Shown here: one piece after another, positions 7,128 to 15,491 of the stretch
How the letters are laid out: each line of letters begins with the position of its first letter
How positions within the stretch are numbered: the stretch's first letter is position 1
NCBI RefSeq assembly: GCF_005889745.1
Contig: NZ_VCKZ01000027.1
Span: forward strand, 1 to 39,347
Direction: 5' to 3'
Length of the DNA stretch: 39,347 nt
Source of the DNA: Actinomadura geliboluensis
Lineage (GTDB): Bacteria > Actinomycetota > Actinomycetes > Streptosporangiales > Streptosporangiaceae
Made by a program: the position numbers and the translations under genes
Notes under the pieces: generated by a model
Databases searched by the model: none
What the model was told of the DNA's origin: nothing
Seen by the model: the letters and a program-made list of their open reading frames with translations, nothing else

Positions 7128-10100
7128 ATGACGCTGACTCAACGGATCGCTAGCGCCTTCTCGGCGTTAGCGGTGCTTGCCGCGCTCCTGGCCGTTCCGC
7201 CCGGCACCGCCCATGCGGCCACACTGCTCTCGCTGAACAAGTCTGCGACGGCCTCGTCCACCGAGGGCGCCGCCTACCCCGCCTCCGCCGCCGTGGACGG
7301 CGACACCGGAACCCGCTGGTCGAGCGCCTTCAGCGACCCGCAGTGGGTGCGGATCGACCTGGGTGAGAGTAAGAGCATCAGCCAGGTTGTTCTGAGTTGG
7401 GAGGCGGCTTATGCGACTGCCTTTCAGGTTCAGGTGTCCGGTGATGGAAGTGACTGGACGACCGTGTATGCCACCGCCAATGCCACTGGCGGGAACCAGA
7501 CCCTCAATGTCACGGGCACTGGTCGCTACATCCGTATGTACGGCACTGCCCGCGCCACCGGCTACGGGTACTCCCTCTGGGAGTTCTCGGTGTACGGCGA
7601 CGGCGGGTCGGAGCCGCCGCCGCCCGGGACGACGCCGATCTCGGCGTTCAAGCAGGTGGCGGCGTCATCATGGGAGGGCGGCAACGCCCCGGCGGCGGCG
7701 CTGGACGGGCGCGTCACGACCCGCTGGTCGAGCAGGTTCAGCGACGACCAGTGGCTGCGGGTCGACCTGGGCGGAACGGCCGCCATCACCGGTGTGACGC
7801 TCGACTGGGAGGCGGCCTACGCGACCGGCTACCGCCTCGACGTCTCCGACGACGGGACGTCCTGGACGACCGTCTACTCCACGACCACCGGCAAGGGCGG
7901 AATCGAGAGGCTCGCCGTCACCGGCAGGGGCCGCTACATCCGGTTCACAGGGACGGCCCGCGCCACCGGCTACGGCTACTCGCTGTGGGAGTTCCAGGTC
8001 TTCGGCAGCGTCGACTCCTCGTCCACCGCTCCCCCGCTGCTGTCGCCGCCCACCAGGGCACCGGCCACGACCGGCCAGTTCGCGCTGGCGGCGCCCGCCG
8101 ACCGCGCGATGGTGACGAGCACCCGCCGCCCGGCGCTGTCGTGGGCGGCGGTGTCCGGCACCGCGCGCTACGAGGTGTGGCTCAACGTCAGCCGCACCGA
8201 CTACGACTTCACCGCGTCCGGCCCGCTGCTGGACCTCTACACGAAGGTCGCCGAGACGACCGGGACGGGCTACACCCCGTCCTGGGACATCGGCGACCGG
8301 TGGACGTACCGGTGGTTCGTCGTCGCGGTGAGCGGTTCCGGTGCCCGGACCACGTCGGACGTCCGCACGTTCAGCGTCTACCTCCCCGAGATCGAGACCG
8401 TCGACGACGGCGTGGCCGTCGTGAACGGCGCGCGCGACCTCAACAAGAACGGCTCGATCGAGCCGTACGAGGACTGGCGGCGTCCTGTGGAGGAGCGCGT
8501 CGCCGACCTCCTCGGGCGGATGACCGCCGAGGAGAAGGCGTACCAGATGTTCTACAACGCGCAGGCGTACCCGCGGTCGGGCTGGCATTTCGGCCCGGCG
8601 CAGCCGGACGACCTGGACGCGGTGCTGCGCGGCGCGGCCGGAACGCGCCTCGGGATCCCGCCGGTGTCGGCGGGCGACACCATCGCCGGGTACGAGACCA
8701 CCTATCCGCTGCAGAGCGCCCTGGCCGCCGCGAAGGACTACCCGCTCGACCACCGGCTCGGCGACATGCAGCGCCGCGAGCAGCTGGAGGTCGGGACGCG
8801 CGGCGTGCTCGGGCCGCTCGCCGAGGTCGGCACCAAGGTGCTGTACCCGCGCATCCAGGAGGGCAACGGCGAGAACGCCGAGGTCGCTGCGGCGCAGGTG
8901 CGCGCGCTGGTCGCCGGGCTGCAGGGCGGGCCGGAGCTGAACCCCGGCTCCGTCCTCGCGACCGTCAAGCACTGGCCGGGCGAGGGCGCCGGCGGCGAGG
9001 CCGGCATCACCTACGACGCCGTGACGATCAAGTACCACATGATCCCGTGGCGGGCCGCGCTCGACGCGGGGGCCGTCAACATCATGCCCGGGTACGCGGG
9101 CAGCAAGTACCTCGACCCGGGCGGGCCCGGCGCCGGGAACAGCGCCCCGATCCTGCGGTACCTGCGCGACCGGCTCGGCTACACGGGCCTGATCACCACG
9201 GACTGGCTGCCGTCGTCGGCGTGGATCAGCGCGGCCAACGCCGGGTCGGACGTGATGGGCGGCGCCGACCCGGGCGCGGCCGGGTTCTCGCTGGCCGACT
9301 TCACCGCGCAGGTGCCCATCGGCCGGATCGACGACGCGGTCCGGCGCGTGCTGCGGCTGAAGTTCACGCTCGGGATCTTCGACCGCCCGTACGGCGACCC
9401 GGTGAACGGTCCCTACCGGTTCCACCAGCCGTCCTACACCGCCCTCGCGAACCAGGCGGCGCGGGAGTCGATCACCCTGCTGAAGAACGGCGGCGTCCTG
9501 CCGATCAGGCTGCGGGAGGGCGACGACATCGTGGTGGCCGGGCCGCGCGCCGCCGACGGCACCGCGTGCTGCATCTGGACGAGCTACTTCCACCCGGACC
9601 ACGGCTCGCTCACCCTGCTGGACGCGATCAGGGCGCGGGCGGCGAAGGCGGGCGTGACCGTCCACCAGGACAGCGCCCCCGCACCCGATCTCGCGATCGT
9701 CGCGGTCGGCGAACCCTCCTACACGCACCGGACGGCCTGGGTGAACGAGCAGCCCTACCTTCCGCCCGACCAGCTCGCGCTCATCAGGCAGTTCCACGAC
9801 CAAGGGGTCCCGGTGGTCGTGGTGATGGACCTGCCGCGGCCGACGGTGATCAGCGAATGGAACGGCCTCGCCGACGCCATCGTGATGACCTACCGGGGCG
9901 GCGAGGAGGTGGGGCCGGCGACGGCGGGCCTGCTCTTCGGCGACTACGCGCCGCGCGGGCGGCTGCCGTGGCAGCTCCCTCGCGGCGTGGACCAGATCCT
10001 CAAACCCGGCGGCATCGACCGGCCCGAGGACGCGGTCGAGGACTGGAACATCCCCTATGACCTCGGCGCGACCGCCGGGCAGCGCGCCGACATCCGCGCG

Positions 10101-10184
10101 CACATCGACGCGGGCCAGCCGCCGCCCACCGGCTACGGCGACCCGCTCTACCCGTACGGCGCCGGAATACAGGGCTGGCCCTGA
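7128..10184 (+). CDS. Secreted double-discoidin GH3 glycosidase
   Basis: A 1018-residue secreted enzyme: signal peptide (1-30), first discoidin module (about 34-153, close kin of the two preceding genes), second more diverged discoidin module (about 168-292), a fibronectin III-like segment (about 310-425), then GH3 N- and C-domains (about 430-1018). The GH3 part begins with the Ca-loop-like DLNKNGSIEPYEDW. It has the substrate-binding pair Lys614-His615 (VKHWPGE) and the nucleophile Asp692 in LITTDWLPSS. Family members release terminal glucose or related sugars; beside GH55-like and GH64 enzymes, a beta-1,3-glucosidase role is likely but inferred. ATG 7128 is chosen for its GGGAGGG box; an upstream extension would run into the GH64 gene. 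GH3 enzymes also include N-acetylglucosaminidases and xylosidases. Confidence 0.9.
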   Translation: MTLTQRIASAFSALAVLAALLAVPPGTAHAATLLSLNKSATASSTEGAAYPASAAVDGDTGTRWSSAFSDPQWVRIDLGESKSISQVVLSWEAAYATAFQVQVSGDGSDWTTVYATANATGGNQTLNVTGTGRYIRMYGTARATGYGYSLWEFSVYGDGGSEPPPPGTTPISAFKQVAASSWEGGNAPAAALDGRVTTRWSSRFSDDQWLRVDLGGTAAITGVTLDWEAAYATGYRLDVSDDGTSWTTVYSTTTGKGGIERLAVTGRGRYIRFTGTARATGYGYSLWEFQVFGSVDSSSTAPPLLSPPTRAPATTGQFALAAPADRAMVTSTRRPALSWAAVSGTARYEVWLNVSRTDYDFTASGPLLDLYTKVAETTGTGYTPSWDIGDRWTYRWFVVAVSGSGARTTSDVRTFSVYLPEIETVDDGVAVVNGARDLNKNGSIEPYEDWRRPVEERVADLLGRMTAEEKAYQMFYNAQAYPRSGWHFGPAQPDDLDAVLRGAAGTRLGIPPVSAGDTIAGYETTYPLQSALAAAKDYPLDHRLGDMQRREQLEVGTRGVLGPLAEVGTKVLYPRIQEGNGENAEVAAAQVRALVAGLQGGPELNPGSVLATVKHWPGEGAGGEAGITYDAVTIKYHMIPWRAALDAGAVNIMPGYAGSKYLDPGGPGAGNSAPILRYLRDRLGYTGLITTDWLPSSAWISAANAGSDVMGGADPGAAGFSLADFTAQVPIGRIDDAVRRVLRLKFTLGIFDRPYGDPVNGPYRFHQPSYTALANQAARESITLLKNGGVLPIRLREGDDIVVAGPRAADGTACCIWTSYFHPDHGSLTLLDAIRARAAKAGVTVHQDSAPAPDLAIVAVGEPSYTHRTAWVNEQPYLPPDQLALIRQFHDQGVPVVVVMDLPRPTVISEWNGLADAIVMTYRGGEEVGPATAGLLFGDYAPRGRLPWQLPRGVDQILKPGGIDRPEDAVEDWNIPYDLGATAGQRADIRAHIDAGQPPPTGYGDPLYPYGAGIQGWP
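7233..7577 (+). repeat. Discoidin-coding repeat, copy 3
   Basis: Aligns gaplessly with 3676-4020 (offset 3557) but is more diverged than copies 1 and 2 are from each other. It shares stretches such as GGCGGGAACCAGA and GTCACGGGCACTGGTCGCTAC with both, including the same T-rich wobble bases. A fourth module follows at about 7633-8005; it has G/C-ending codons like the rest of the gene, so it looks older. Confidence 0.8.
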
Positions 10185-10252
10185 CCGCGGGGCACCCGGC
10201 TCGGCCGTCCCGGTGAGACCGCTACGCTCCCTTTGGAGGAGATCAGGAAACT

Positions 10253-11968
10253 GTGCGACGCATTGGGGAAGGCGCACGAGGGCCCGCCGCTGCGCCGGAC
10301 CGGTCCGTCGTGAAACGGGCGGTCGCCGCCCTGATGAGCCTCATGGTGGCGTTCACCGTCACCAGCGCGTGCTCCGGGGACGATGAGGTGACCGGCGGCG
10401 TCCGGGTGCGGGCAGGTGACGACTGGACGCTGCCGGGCTGGGTCCGGCCTTCCCCGAACTCCGGGTTCTTCTCCGAGGAGGCCGCGCCGGGCGCCCATGT
10501 CGACACGCGCGGCCTGGACGTGACCTGGCGGCAGCTCCAGCCGGACGGCCCCGGGCAGGTGTCGTCCGGCACGACCGGCAGCGCGCAGGAGATGGACCTC
10601 GCCCCGCTCGGCGAGCAGCTCGCCGACCGCCGGCCGTTCTGGATGCGCGTCTTCGCCAGCGGGACGGACTGGGCGCCCGCGTGGGTCGCCGCCGAGTGCC
10701 GGGTGGAGCCGATCGGCCCCGACTACGACGGCCAGTACCACCTGCCGATCTGGGACGAGTGCGTCTGGGGGCGGCTCCTCGGCCTCTACCGGAAGCTGTT
10801 CGCCGACAAGGGCCTGCGCGCGGACCCCCGGCTGAAGTTCGTCTACGTGCCGGGCGCGTTCACCTGGGCGGAGTACGACTACGACGTCGTCGCCCAGGCC
10901 GTCGAGAAGGGGCTGACGTTCGAGAAGTACCAGTCGTGGTACCGGCACGCCTGGCGGGACCTGGCCGGGATCTTCGGCCCGTACAGCGGCAAGCTCGTGT
11001 TCACCGGCGAGGACTATCCGTGGGGGCCGTGGGGCTCGAAGACGGACCTGTTCGCCAAGCAGGCCGTGGACGCGGGCCTGAGCATCCGCACCGGCATCAC
11101 GGAGGAGTTCAACGTCCACCTGAACGAGGCGCCCTCGTACGGGAGCCGCATCCAGCCCGACGGCCACATGACGGTGGACGAGAGCCTGCCCGTCCACGAC
11201 GGGAAGCACATCGTCGCGACCGAGAACGAGTGCTACAACGACTGCGGATACAAGACCGGTGACCCGTACTACGCGGTGCGGCAGTCGAACCTCAAGGCGC
11301 TCCAACTGCGGATGAACTGGGTCTACGTGGTGCCGGGGCCGTCCTACATGAGGCAGTACCGCGACCACTGGGAGTGGGTGCGGCTGAGCATCGGCAAGAC
11401 CGCGTCCACGTCACCGGACGCGTGGGCGGCGCTGCGCGACGCCGAGGACACCTACTGGCGCGACAACACCGGCCCCTTCACCGGTGAACGTGCGTGGGCC
11501 ACGCGGCCCTGGGTGCGCAACCTGGAGCGCTGGCTCGTGCAGCGCGACGTCCGGCCGGACGGCAAGGCCCGCCGCTCCACGGCGGACGTCCACAAGAACG
11601 TCCTGTCCAAGGAGAACGGCACCGCCTACGAGGGGCTGAGCACCGACCGGGCGCACGGGCAGACGTCCCTGTACTTCGACCTGGACGACCGGTTCCTGCA
11701 CGGCCGCGACGAGCCGGTGCAGATCAAGGTGACGTACCGGGACGCGGGCAAGGGCGCCTGGTGGATCGAGCATGAGGGCGGCCGTACGGCGCAGGTGCGG
11801 CGCACCGGCGACGGGGCGTGGAAGACCGCGACGTTCCGGATCCCCCGGGCCGCGTTCGCCGGTCAGCTGGCCGGCGGCACCGACTTCCGGATCACCACCG
11901 GCGACGGCGACGACCTTGACGTCCGGTTCGTCCGGGTGGTGCGGCAGAACCAGCCGAGCAACGGCTGA
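10253..11968 (+). CDS. Lipoprotein with glycosidase-like (TIM-barrel) region, family unknown
   Basis: A 571-residue predicted lipoprotein: signal peptide ending VTSAC (Cys40 lipidated), then about 350 residues that look like a clan-A type (beta/alpha)8 glycoside hydrolase, and a C-terminal beta-rich stretch (about 440-571) that could bind carbohydrate. Two acidic clusters would suit a retaining glycosidase: Glu253 (FTGEDYPWG) and Glu324/Glu326 (ATENECYND). Aromatic-rich patches such as FKYQSW-like and YPWGPWG segments fit sugar stacking. I cannot assign a GH family. It starts 68 nt after the GH3 stop, so it may share its transcript; a TACGCT -10-like site sits at 10222-10227. The GTG at 10253 has AGGA 4 nt upstream; GTG 10310 would give a shorter, more standard signal peptide. 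Its surface anchoring suggests it acts on oligosaccharides made by the secreted neighbours. Confidence 0.65.
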   Translation: MRRIGEGARGPAAAPDRSVVKRAVAALMSLMVAFTVTSACSGDDEVTGGVRVRAGDDWTLPGWVRPSPNSGFFSEEAAPGAHVDTRGLDVTWRQLQPDGPGQVSSGTTGSAQEMDLAPLGEQLADRRPFWMRVFASGTDWAPAWVAAECRVEPIGPDYDGQYHLPIWDECVWGRLLGLYRKLFADKGLRADPRLKFVYVPGAFTWAEYDYDVVAQAVEKGLTFEKYQSWYRHAWRDLAGIFGPYSGKLVFTGEDYPWGPWGSKTDLFAKQAVDAGLSIRTGITEEFNVHLNEAPSYGSRIQPDGHMTVDESLPVHDGKHIVATENECYNDCGYKTGDPYYAVRQSNLKALQLRMNWVYVVPGPSYMRQYRDHWEWVRLSIGKTASTSPDAWAALRDAEDTYWRDNTGPFTGERAWATRPWVRNLERWLVQRDVRPDGKARRSTADVHKNVLSKENGTAYEGLSTDRAHGQTSLYFDLDDRFLHGRDEPVQIKVTYRDAGKGAWWIEHEGGRTAQVRRTGDGAWKTATFRIPRAAFAGQLAGGTDFRITTGDGDDLDVRFVRVVRQNQPSNG

Positions 11969-12111
11969 CGAGTAGGTCCGGCCCCTGCGCGCGCCGAGTG
12001 CCCGTGGGCTCTCAAGGCTGCGCGCAAGCCGCCCGATCCCGTCGCCTTCGCGCAGCGCCTTCCAGCACGGTTCGCGCACACAAGGCACGGTTTCCTATCT
12101 CAGATGATGGA

Positions 12112-12156
12112 TTCTGCTTCTTTCTCTTCACTTATGAGCAGAAGTAAGCATAGAGT
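12112..12156 (+). promoter_or_regulatory. AT-rich promoter and candidate operator of the sugar-phosphate operon
   Basis: Within the 288-bp gap 11969-12256, an AT-rich island (about 12091-12165) stands out. TTCACT (12127-12132), an 18-nt spacer and TAGAGT (12151-12156) form a plausible promoter. Around the -35 the repeated TTC/CTT pattern (TTCTGCTTC, TTTCTCTTC, ACTT) resembles the tandem operators of DeoR-family sugar-phosphate repressors such as AgaR. TTCTGC (12112-12117) and GCAGAA (12138-12143) also form a 6-bp inverted repeat. The match to a DeoR-type site is my inference; no such regulator is in the window. Confidence 0.4.
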
Positions 12157-12256
12157 CTCAAACCGCACAGCACCCTCGGGGAGGACCGGCGGTCCGGGCG
12201 GGCCGCGCGGCTGCTCCCCCGTGCTCGGAACAGCTCGACTCACGTCAGGAGATTCC

Positions 12257-13150
12257 ATGGCCGGCACCCGCATCATGTCCGAGATCGCCGCGCAGCCCGA
12301 GTGCTGGCGGCGGGCCGCCGGGCTGGCGGCGGGGGCCGGGGACGCGCTGCCGGCCCGCGGGGAGCGGGTCGCGGTCGTCGGATGCGGCACCTCGCTGTAC
12401 ATGGCGCAGGCGTACGCGGCGCTGCGGGAGGGCGCCGGGCACGGCGAGACCGACGCGTTCGCCGCCTCGGAGATGCCGGCCGGCCGCCGCTACGACCGGG
12501 TGCTCGCGCTGACCCGGTCCGGAACCACGACGGAGGTTCTGGAGCTCCTCGACCGGCTCGCCGGCACCGTGCCCACCACCGCGATCACCGCCGACCCGGA
12601 CACCCCGGTGTCGGCGAGCGCCGGCCGGGTGATCGCGCTGGAGTTCGCCGACGAGGAGTCGGTCGTCCAGACCCGGTTCGCGACCACCCAGCTCGCGCTG
12701 CTGCGCGCCCACCTGGGCGAGGACCTGGACGCCGCCATCGGCGACGCGGAGGCGGCCGTGGCCGACCCGCTGCCGCCCGAACTGCTCGCCGCCGGGCAGA
12801 TCACCTTCCTCGGCCGCGGCTGGACGGTCGGGATCGCGCAGGAGGCCGCGCTGAAGATGCGCGAGGCGGCGGGCTTCTGGACCGAGGCGTACCCGGCGAT
12901 GGAGTACCGGCACGGCCCGATCAGCATCACCGGCCCCGGCCGCGCCGTGTGGATGTTCGGCGAACTGCCGGACGGCCTCGCCGGCCAGGTCGCCGCGACC
13001 GGCGGGACGCTGCGCGCGTCCGCCGCCGACCCCCTGGCCGACCTGGTCCGGGCGCAGCGGCTCGCGGTGGCGCTGGCGGAGGCGGCGGGCCTGGACCCCG
13101 AGCGCCCCCGGCACCTGACCCGCTCGGTGATCCTGGACGCCGACGGATGA
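12257..13150 (+). CDS. SIS-domain sugar-phosphate isomerase/deaminase
   Basis: A 297-residue cytoplasmic protein with two SIS folds: VVGCGTSLYMAQ (phosphosugar loop) and ALTRSGTTTEVLE in the first (about 35-165), LGRGWTVGIAQEAALKMREAAG and MEYRHGPIS in the second (about 185-290). This resembles the isomerase half of GlmS and AgaS-type galactosamine-6-phosphate deaminases, but it lacks a glutaminase domain. With the kinase and aldolase that follow it should open an amino-sugar phosphate (galactosamine- or glucosamine-6-phosphate) for conversion to a ketohexose bisphosphate. AGGAG 5 nt upstream fixes ATG 12257; the open frame continues upstream to 12104 but through AT-rich regulatory DNA. It overlaps the kinase start as ATGA, so the two are translationally coupled. 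Confidence 0.85.
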   Translation: MAGTRIMSEIAAQPECWRRAAGLAAGAGDALPARGERVAVVGCGTSLYMAQAYAALREGAGHGETDAFAASEMPAGRRYDRVLALTRSGTTTEVLELLDRLAGTVPTTAITADPDTPVSASAGRVIALEFADEESVVQTRFATTQLALLRAHLGEDLDAAIGDAEAAVADPLPPELLAAGQITFLGRGWTVGIAQEAALKMREAAGFWTEAYPAMEYRHGPISITGPGRAVWMFGELPDGLAGQVAATGGTLRASAADPLADLVRAQRLAVALAEAAGLDPERPRHLTRSVILDADG

Positions 13151-14070
13151 TCGTCACGGTCACGCTGAACGCGGCGCTCGACGACACCTACGAGGTGCCG
13201 GACGCGCGCTCCGGGGAGGTCAACCGGGTCGCGGCGGTGCACCGCCGCCCCGGCGGCAAGGGCGTCAACGTCGCCCGGGTGCTGCACGGCCTCGGCCACG
13301 ACGTGGTCGCGACCGGGCTGGCTGGCGGCGCGGCGGGCCGGCAGATCGAGGAGGGGCTCGCCGCGTTCGGCGTCCCCGCCGCGTTCAGCCCGGTCGCCGC
13401 GGAGTCGCGCCGGACGGTCACGGTCGTCGGCCCCGAGGTGACGATGTACTGCGAGCCGGGCCCCGCCGTGACCGCCCCGGAATGGGACGCGTTCCTCGGC
13501 CGCTACGACGCCCTCGCCGCGGACGCCGCCGTGGTCGTCCTGTCGGGGAGCCTGCCGCCGGGCGTCCCGGCGGACGCCTACGCCGACCTGGCCCGGCGCG
13601 CCCCCGGCCCGGTCGTCCTGGACGCCGACGGCGAGGCGCTGCGGCTCGGCGTCACGGGACGGCCCGACGTGGTGAAGCCGAACGCCGAGGAGCTGGCCCG
13701 CGCGAGCGGCACCGGCGACACCGCCGCCGGGATCCGGGCGCTGCGCGCGGCGGGCGCCGGCGCGGTCGTCGCCTCCCTCGGCCCGGACGGCGTCCTCGCC
13801 CACACCCCCGACGGGGCCCTGCGCGCCGCGCTCGACCGCCCGGAGCCGGGCAACCCGACGGGCGCGGGCGACGCGCTCGTGGCCGCGCTGGCGGCGGGCC
13901 TCGCGGGCGGCCTGCCGTGGCCGGACCGGCTGCGCCGCGCAGTCGCCCTCGCCGCCTGCGCGGTCCGCTCCCCCGTCGCCGGCGAGCTCGACGCCGCCGC
14001 CCTCCCCGCGCTCCTCGCGCGCGTCACCCTCCGATCCGAGGAGAACCATGCCGCTCGTCCCCATGGCTGA
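13147..14070 (+). CDS. PfkB-family phosphofructo/tagatose kinase
   Basis: A 307-residue ribokinase/PfkB-fold kinase of the 1-phosphofructokinase/tagatose-6-phosphate kinase type. It begins MIVTVTLNAALD, typical of that subgroup, has RPGGKGVNVARVL (signature 1) and NPTGAGDALVAAL (signature 2) with catalytic base Asp242, and NAEELA near the nucleotide site. It should add a second phosphate to fructose-1-P or tagatose-6-P using ATP. The start overlaps the SIS gene stop (ATGA at 13147-13150), and its tail overlaps the aldolase start by 23 bp, so the three proteins are made from one message. The aldolase neighbour favours tagatose-6-phosphate or fructose-6-phosphate as substrate; the sequence alone does not decide. 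Confidence 0.9.
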   Translation: MIVTVTLNAALDDTYEVPDARSGEVNRVAAVHRRPGGKGVNVARVLHGLGHDVVATGLAGGAAGRQIEEGLAAFGVPAAFSPVAAESRRTVTVVGPEVTMYCEPGPAVTAPEWDAFLGRYDALAADAAVVVLSGSLPPGVPADAYADLARRAPGPVVLDADGEALRLGVTGRPDVVKPNAEELARASGTGDTAAGIRALRAAGAGAVVASLGPDGVLAHTPDGALRAALDRPEPGNPTGAGDALVAALAAGLAGGLPWPDRLRRAVALAACAVRSPVAGELDAAALPALLARVTLRSEENHAARPHG

Positions 14071-14905
14071 GGCCGTCCCCTCGCGGGGGCGCGGCCTCGG
14101 CGCGTTCAACGTGATCCAGCTGGAGCACGCCGAGGCGATCGTCGCCGGCGCGGAGCGGGCGGGAGCGCCCGTGGTGCTCCAGGTCAGCGAGAACTGCGCC
14201 GCCTACCACGGCGCGCTCGCGCCGATCGCGCAGGCCGTGCTCGCGGTCGGGCGCGCCGCCGCCGTGCCGGTGGTGGCGCACCTGGACCACGCGACGTCGG
14301 CGGGCCTGGTCCGGGAGGCCGTCGAGCTGGGGTTCGGGTCGGTGATGTTCGACGCGTCCCGGCTGCCCCACGACGCGAACGTGACCGCCACCGCCGAGGT
14401 CGCGGCGCGCTGCCACGCCGCCGGGGTCTGGGTGGAGGCGGAGCTCGGCGAGATCGGCGGCAAGGACGGCGTCCACGCCCCGCACGCCCGCACCGACCCC
14501 GGCGAGGCCGCCGGCTACGTGGCCGCGACGGGCGTGGACGCCCTCGCCGTCGCGGTCGGCACCTCGCACGCGATGCTCACCCGCGACACCGTCCTGGACC
14601 TGCCGCTCATCGCCCGGCTGGCGGCGGCCGTGCCCGTCCCGCTGGTGCTGCACGGCTCGTCCGGCGTGCCCGACGGCGCGCTCACCGCCGCCGTCGAGCA
14701 CGGCATGACGAAGATCAACATCGCGACGCACCTCAACAAGGTCTACACCGGCGCCGTCCGGGACCGGCTCGGCGCCGACCCGGCCCTGGTGGACCCGCGC
14801 CGCTACATCGCCGCGGGGCGGGACGCGGTCGCCGCCGAGGTGGCCCGGCTCCTCACGGTGATCCGGGCGGCCGAACCGCCGGAAGCCGGGGCCGCTACCG
14901 GTTGA
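14048..14905 (+). CDS. Class II ketose-bisphosphate aldolase (tagatose/fructose type)
   Basis: A 285-residue zinc aldolase that splits a ketohexose 1,6-bisphosphate into dihydroxyacetone phosphate and glyceraldehyde 3-phosphate. His81 (in VVAHLDHATS), His174 (VGTSHAML) and His202 (VLHGSSGVP) keep spacing (93 and 28) close to the zinc ligands His83, His180 and His208 of E. coli AgaY/KbaY-type enzymes; Asp80 is the likely proton donor. The phosphate-binding segment KINIATHLN is intact. Its length (285) fits the tagatose-bisphosphate group better than the longer FbaA type. GAGGAG precedes ATG 14048, inside the kinase gene. The stop overlaps the convergent reductase gene by 11 bp, so there is no room for a separate terminator. 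Confidence 0.9.
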   Translation: MPLVPMAEAVPSRGRGLGAFNVIQLEHAEAIVAGAERAGAPVVLQVSENCAAYHGALAPIAQAVLAVGRAAAVPVVAHLDHATSAGLVREAVELGFGSVMFDASRLPHDANVTATAEVAARCHAAGVWVEAELGEIGGKDGVHAPHARTDPGEAAGYVAATGVDALAVAVGTSHAMLTRDTVLDLPLIARLAAAVPVPLVLHGSSGVPDGALTAAVEHGMTKINIATHLNKVYTGAVRDRLGADPALVDPRRYIAAGRDAVAAEVARLLTVIRAAEPPEAGAATG

Positions 14906-15491
14906 ACCGGTAGGTCACGTGGGTGACCAGGTCGGTGCGGGAGACCGCGACCGGTTCGAGGGGGAGGTCGCCGACGCCCTCGAACAGCCGCTCCCCCGCG
15001 CCGAGCACGACCGGCGCGATGTGCAGCCGCAGCTCGTCGATCAGCCCGGCCTTCAGGTACTGGTTCACGGTCTGCGCGCCGCCGGCGACGGCCACGTCCT
15101 CGTCCCCGGCGGCCTGCTGCGCCCGCTCCATGGCGGCCTCGATGCCGTCGGTGACGAAGTTGAACGTGGTGCCGCCCTTCATCGTCACGCTCTCGCGCGG
15201 GTGGTGCGTCAGGACGAACACGGGCGCGTGGTAGGGCGGCTCCTCGCCCCACCAGCCGGTCCAGTCCGAGTCGCCCCAGGTGCCGCGCACCGGGCCGAAC
15301 ATGTTGCGGCCCATGATGAACGCGCCCGCCGCGGTGATCTTCTCGATGACCTCGGCGTTCTCCTCGGGCTGCTCGAACATCCACCGGTGCAGCCGCTCGG
15401 CGCCCTCGCCGAGCGGCACCTCCAGCCGCTGGTCCGGGCCGGCGACGAAGCCGTCCACGGAGATGCCGATGTCGCAGGTGACCTTTCCCAT
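14895..15491 (-). CDS. RibD-C/dihydrofolate reductase-like protein
   Basis: A 198-residue cytoplasmic protein of the bacterial DHFR-like (RibD C-terminal domain) group, often called YyaP/YwjB-like. Visible family marks are ISVDGFVAGPDQ at the N-terminus, AFIMGRNMFGP, and the C-terminal VAGGAQTVNQYLKAGLIDEL followed by HIAPVVLGAGERLFEG. The fold binds NADPH, but members rarely have a proven substrate and this is not the housekeeping FolA. ATG 15491 has AGGGAGG 7 nt upstream. It is transcribed away from the LtaS-like gene and towards the aldolase, with which it overlaps tail to tail (14895-14905). Confidence 0.85.
   Translation of the reverse strand: MGKVTCDIGISVDGFVAGPDQRLEVPLGEGAERLHRWMFEQPEENAEVIEKITAAGAFIMGRNMFGPVRGTWGDSDWTGWWGEEPPYHAPVFVLTHHPRESVTMKGGTTFNFVTDGIEAAMERAQQAAGDEDVAVAGGAQTVNQYLKAGLIDELRLHIAPVVLGAGERLFEGVGDLPLEPVAVSRTDLVTHVTYRFNR

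Noticed and set aside
3639..7577. Repeats as a CRISPR or transposon remnant
   Set aside because: Repeats are in-frame protein modules of over 340 bp with no spacers, terminal inverted repeats or transposase.
12104..12256. 51-residue N-terminal extension of the SIS protein
   Set aside because: It crosses the AT-rich promoter island and is Ser-rich with no family match; ATG 12257 has a good ribosome site.
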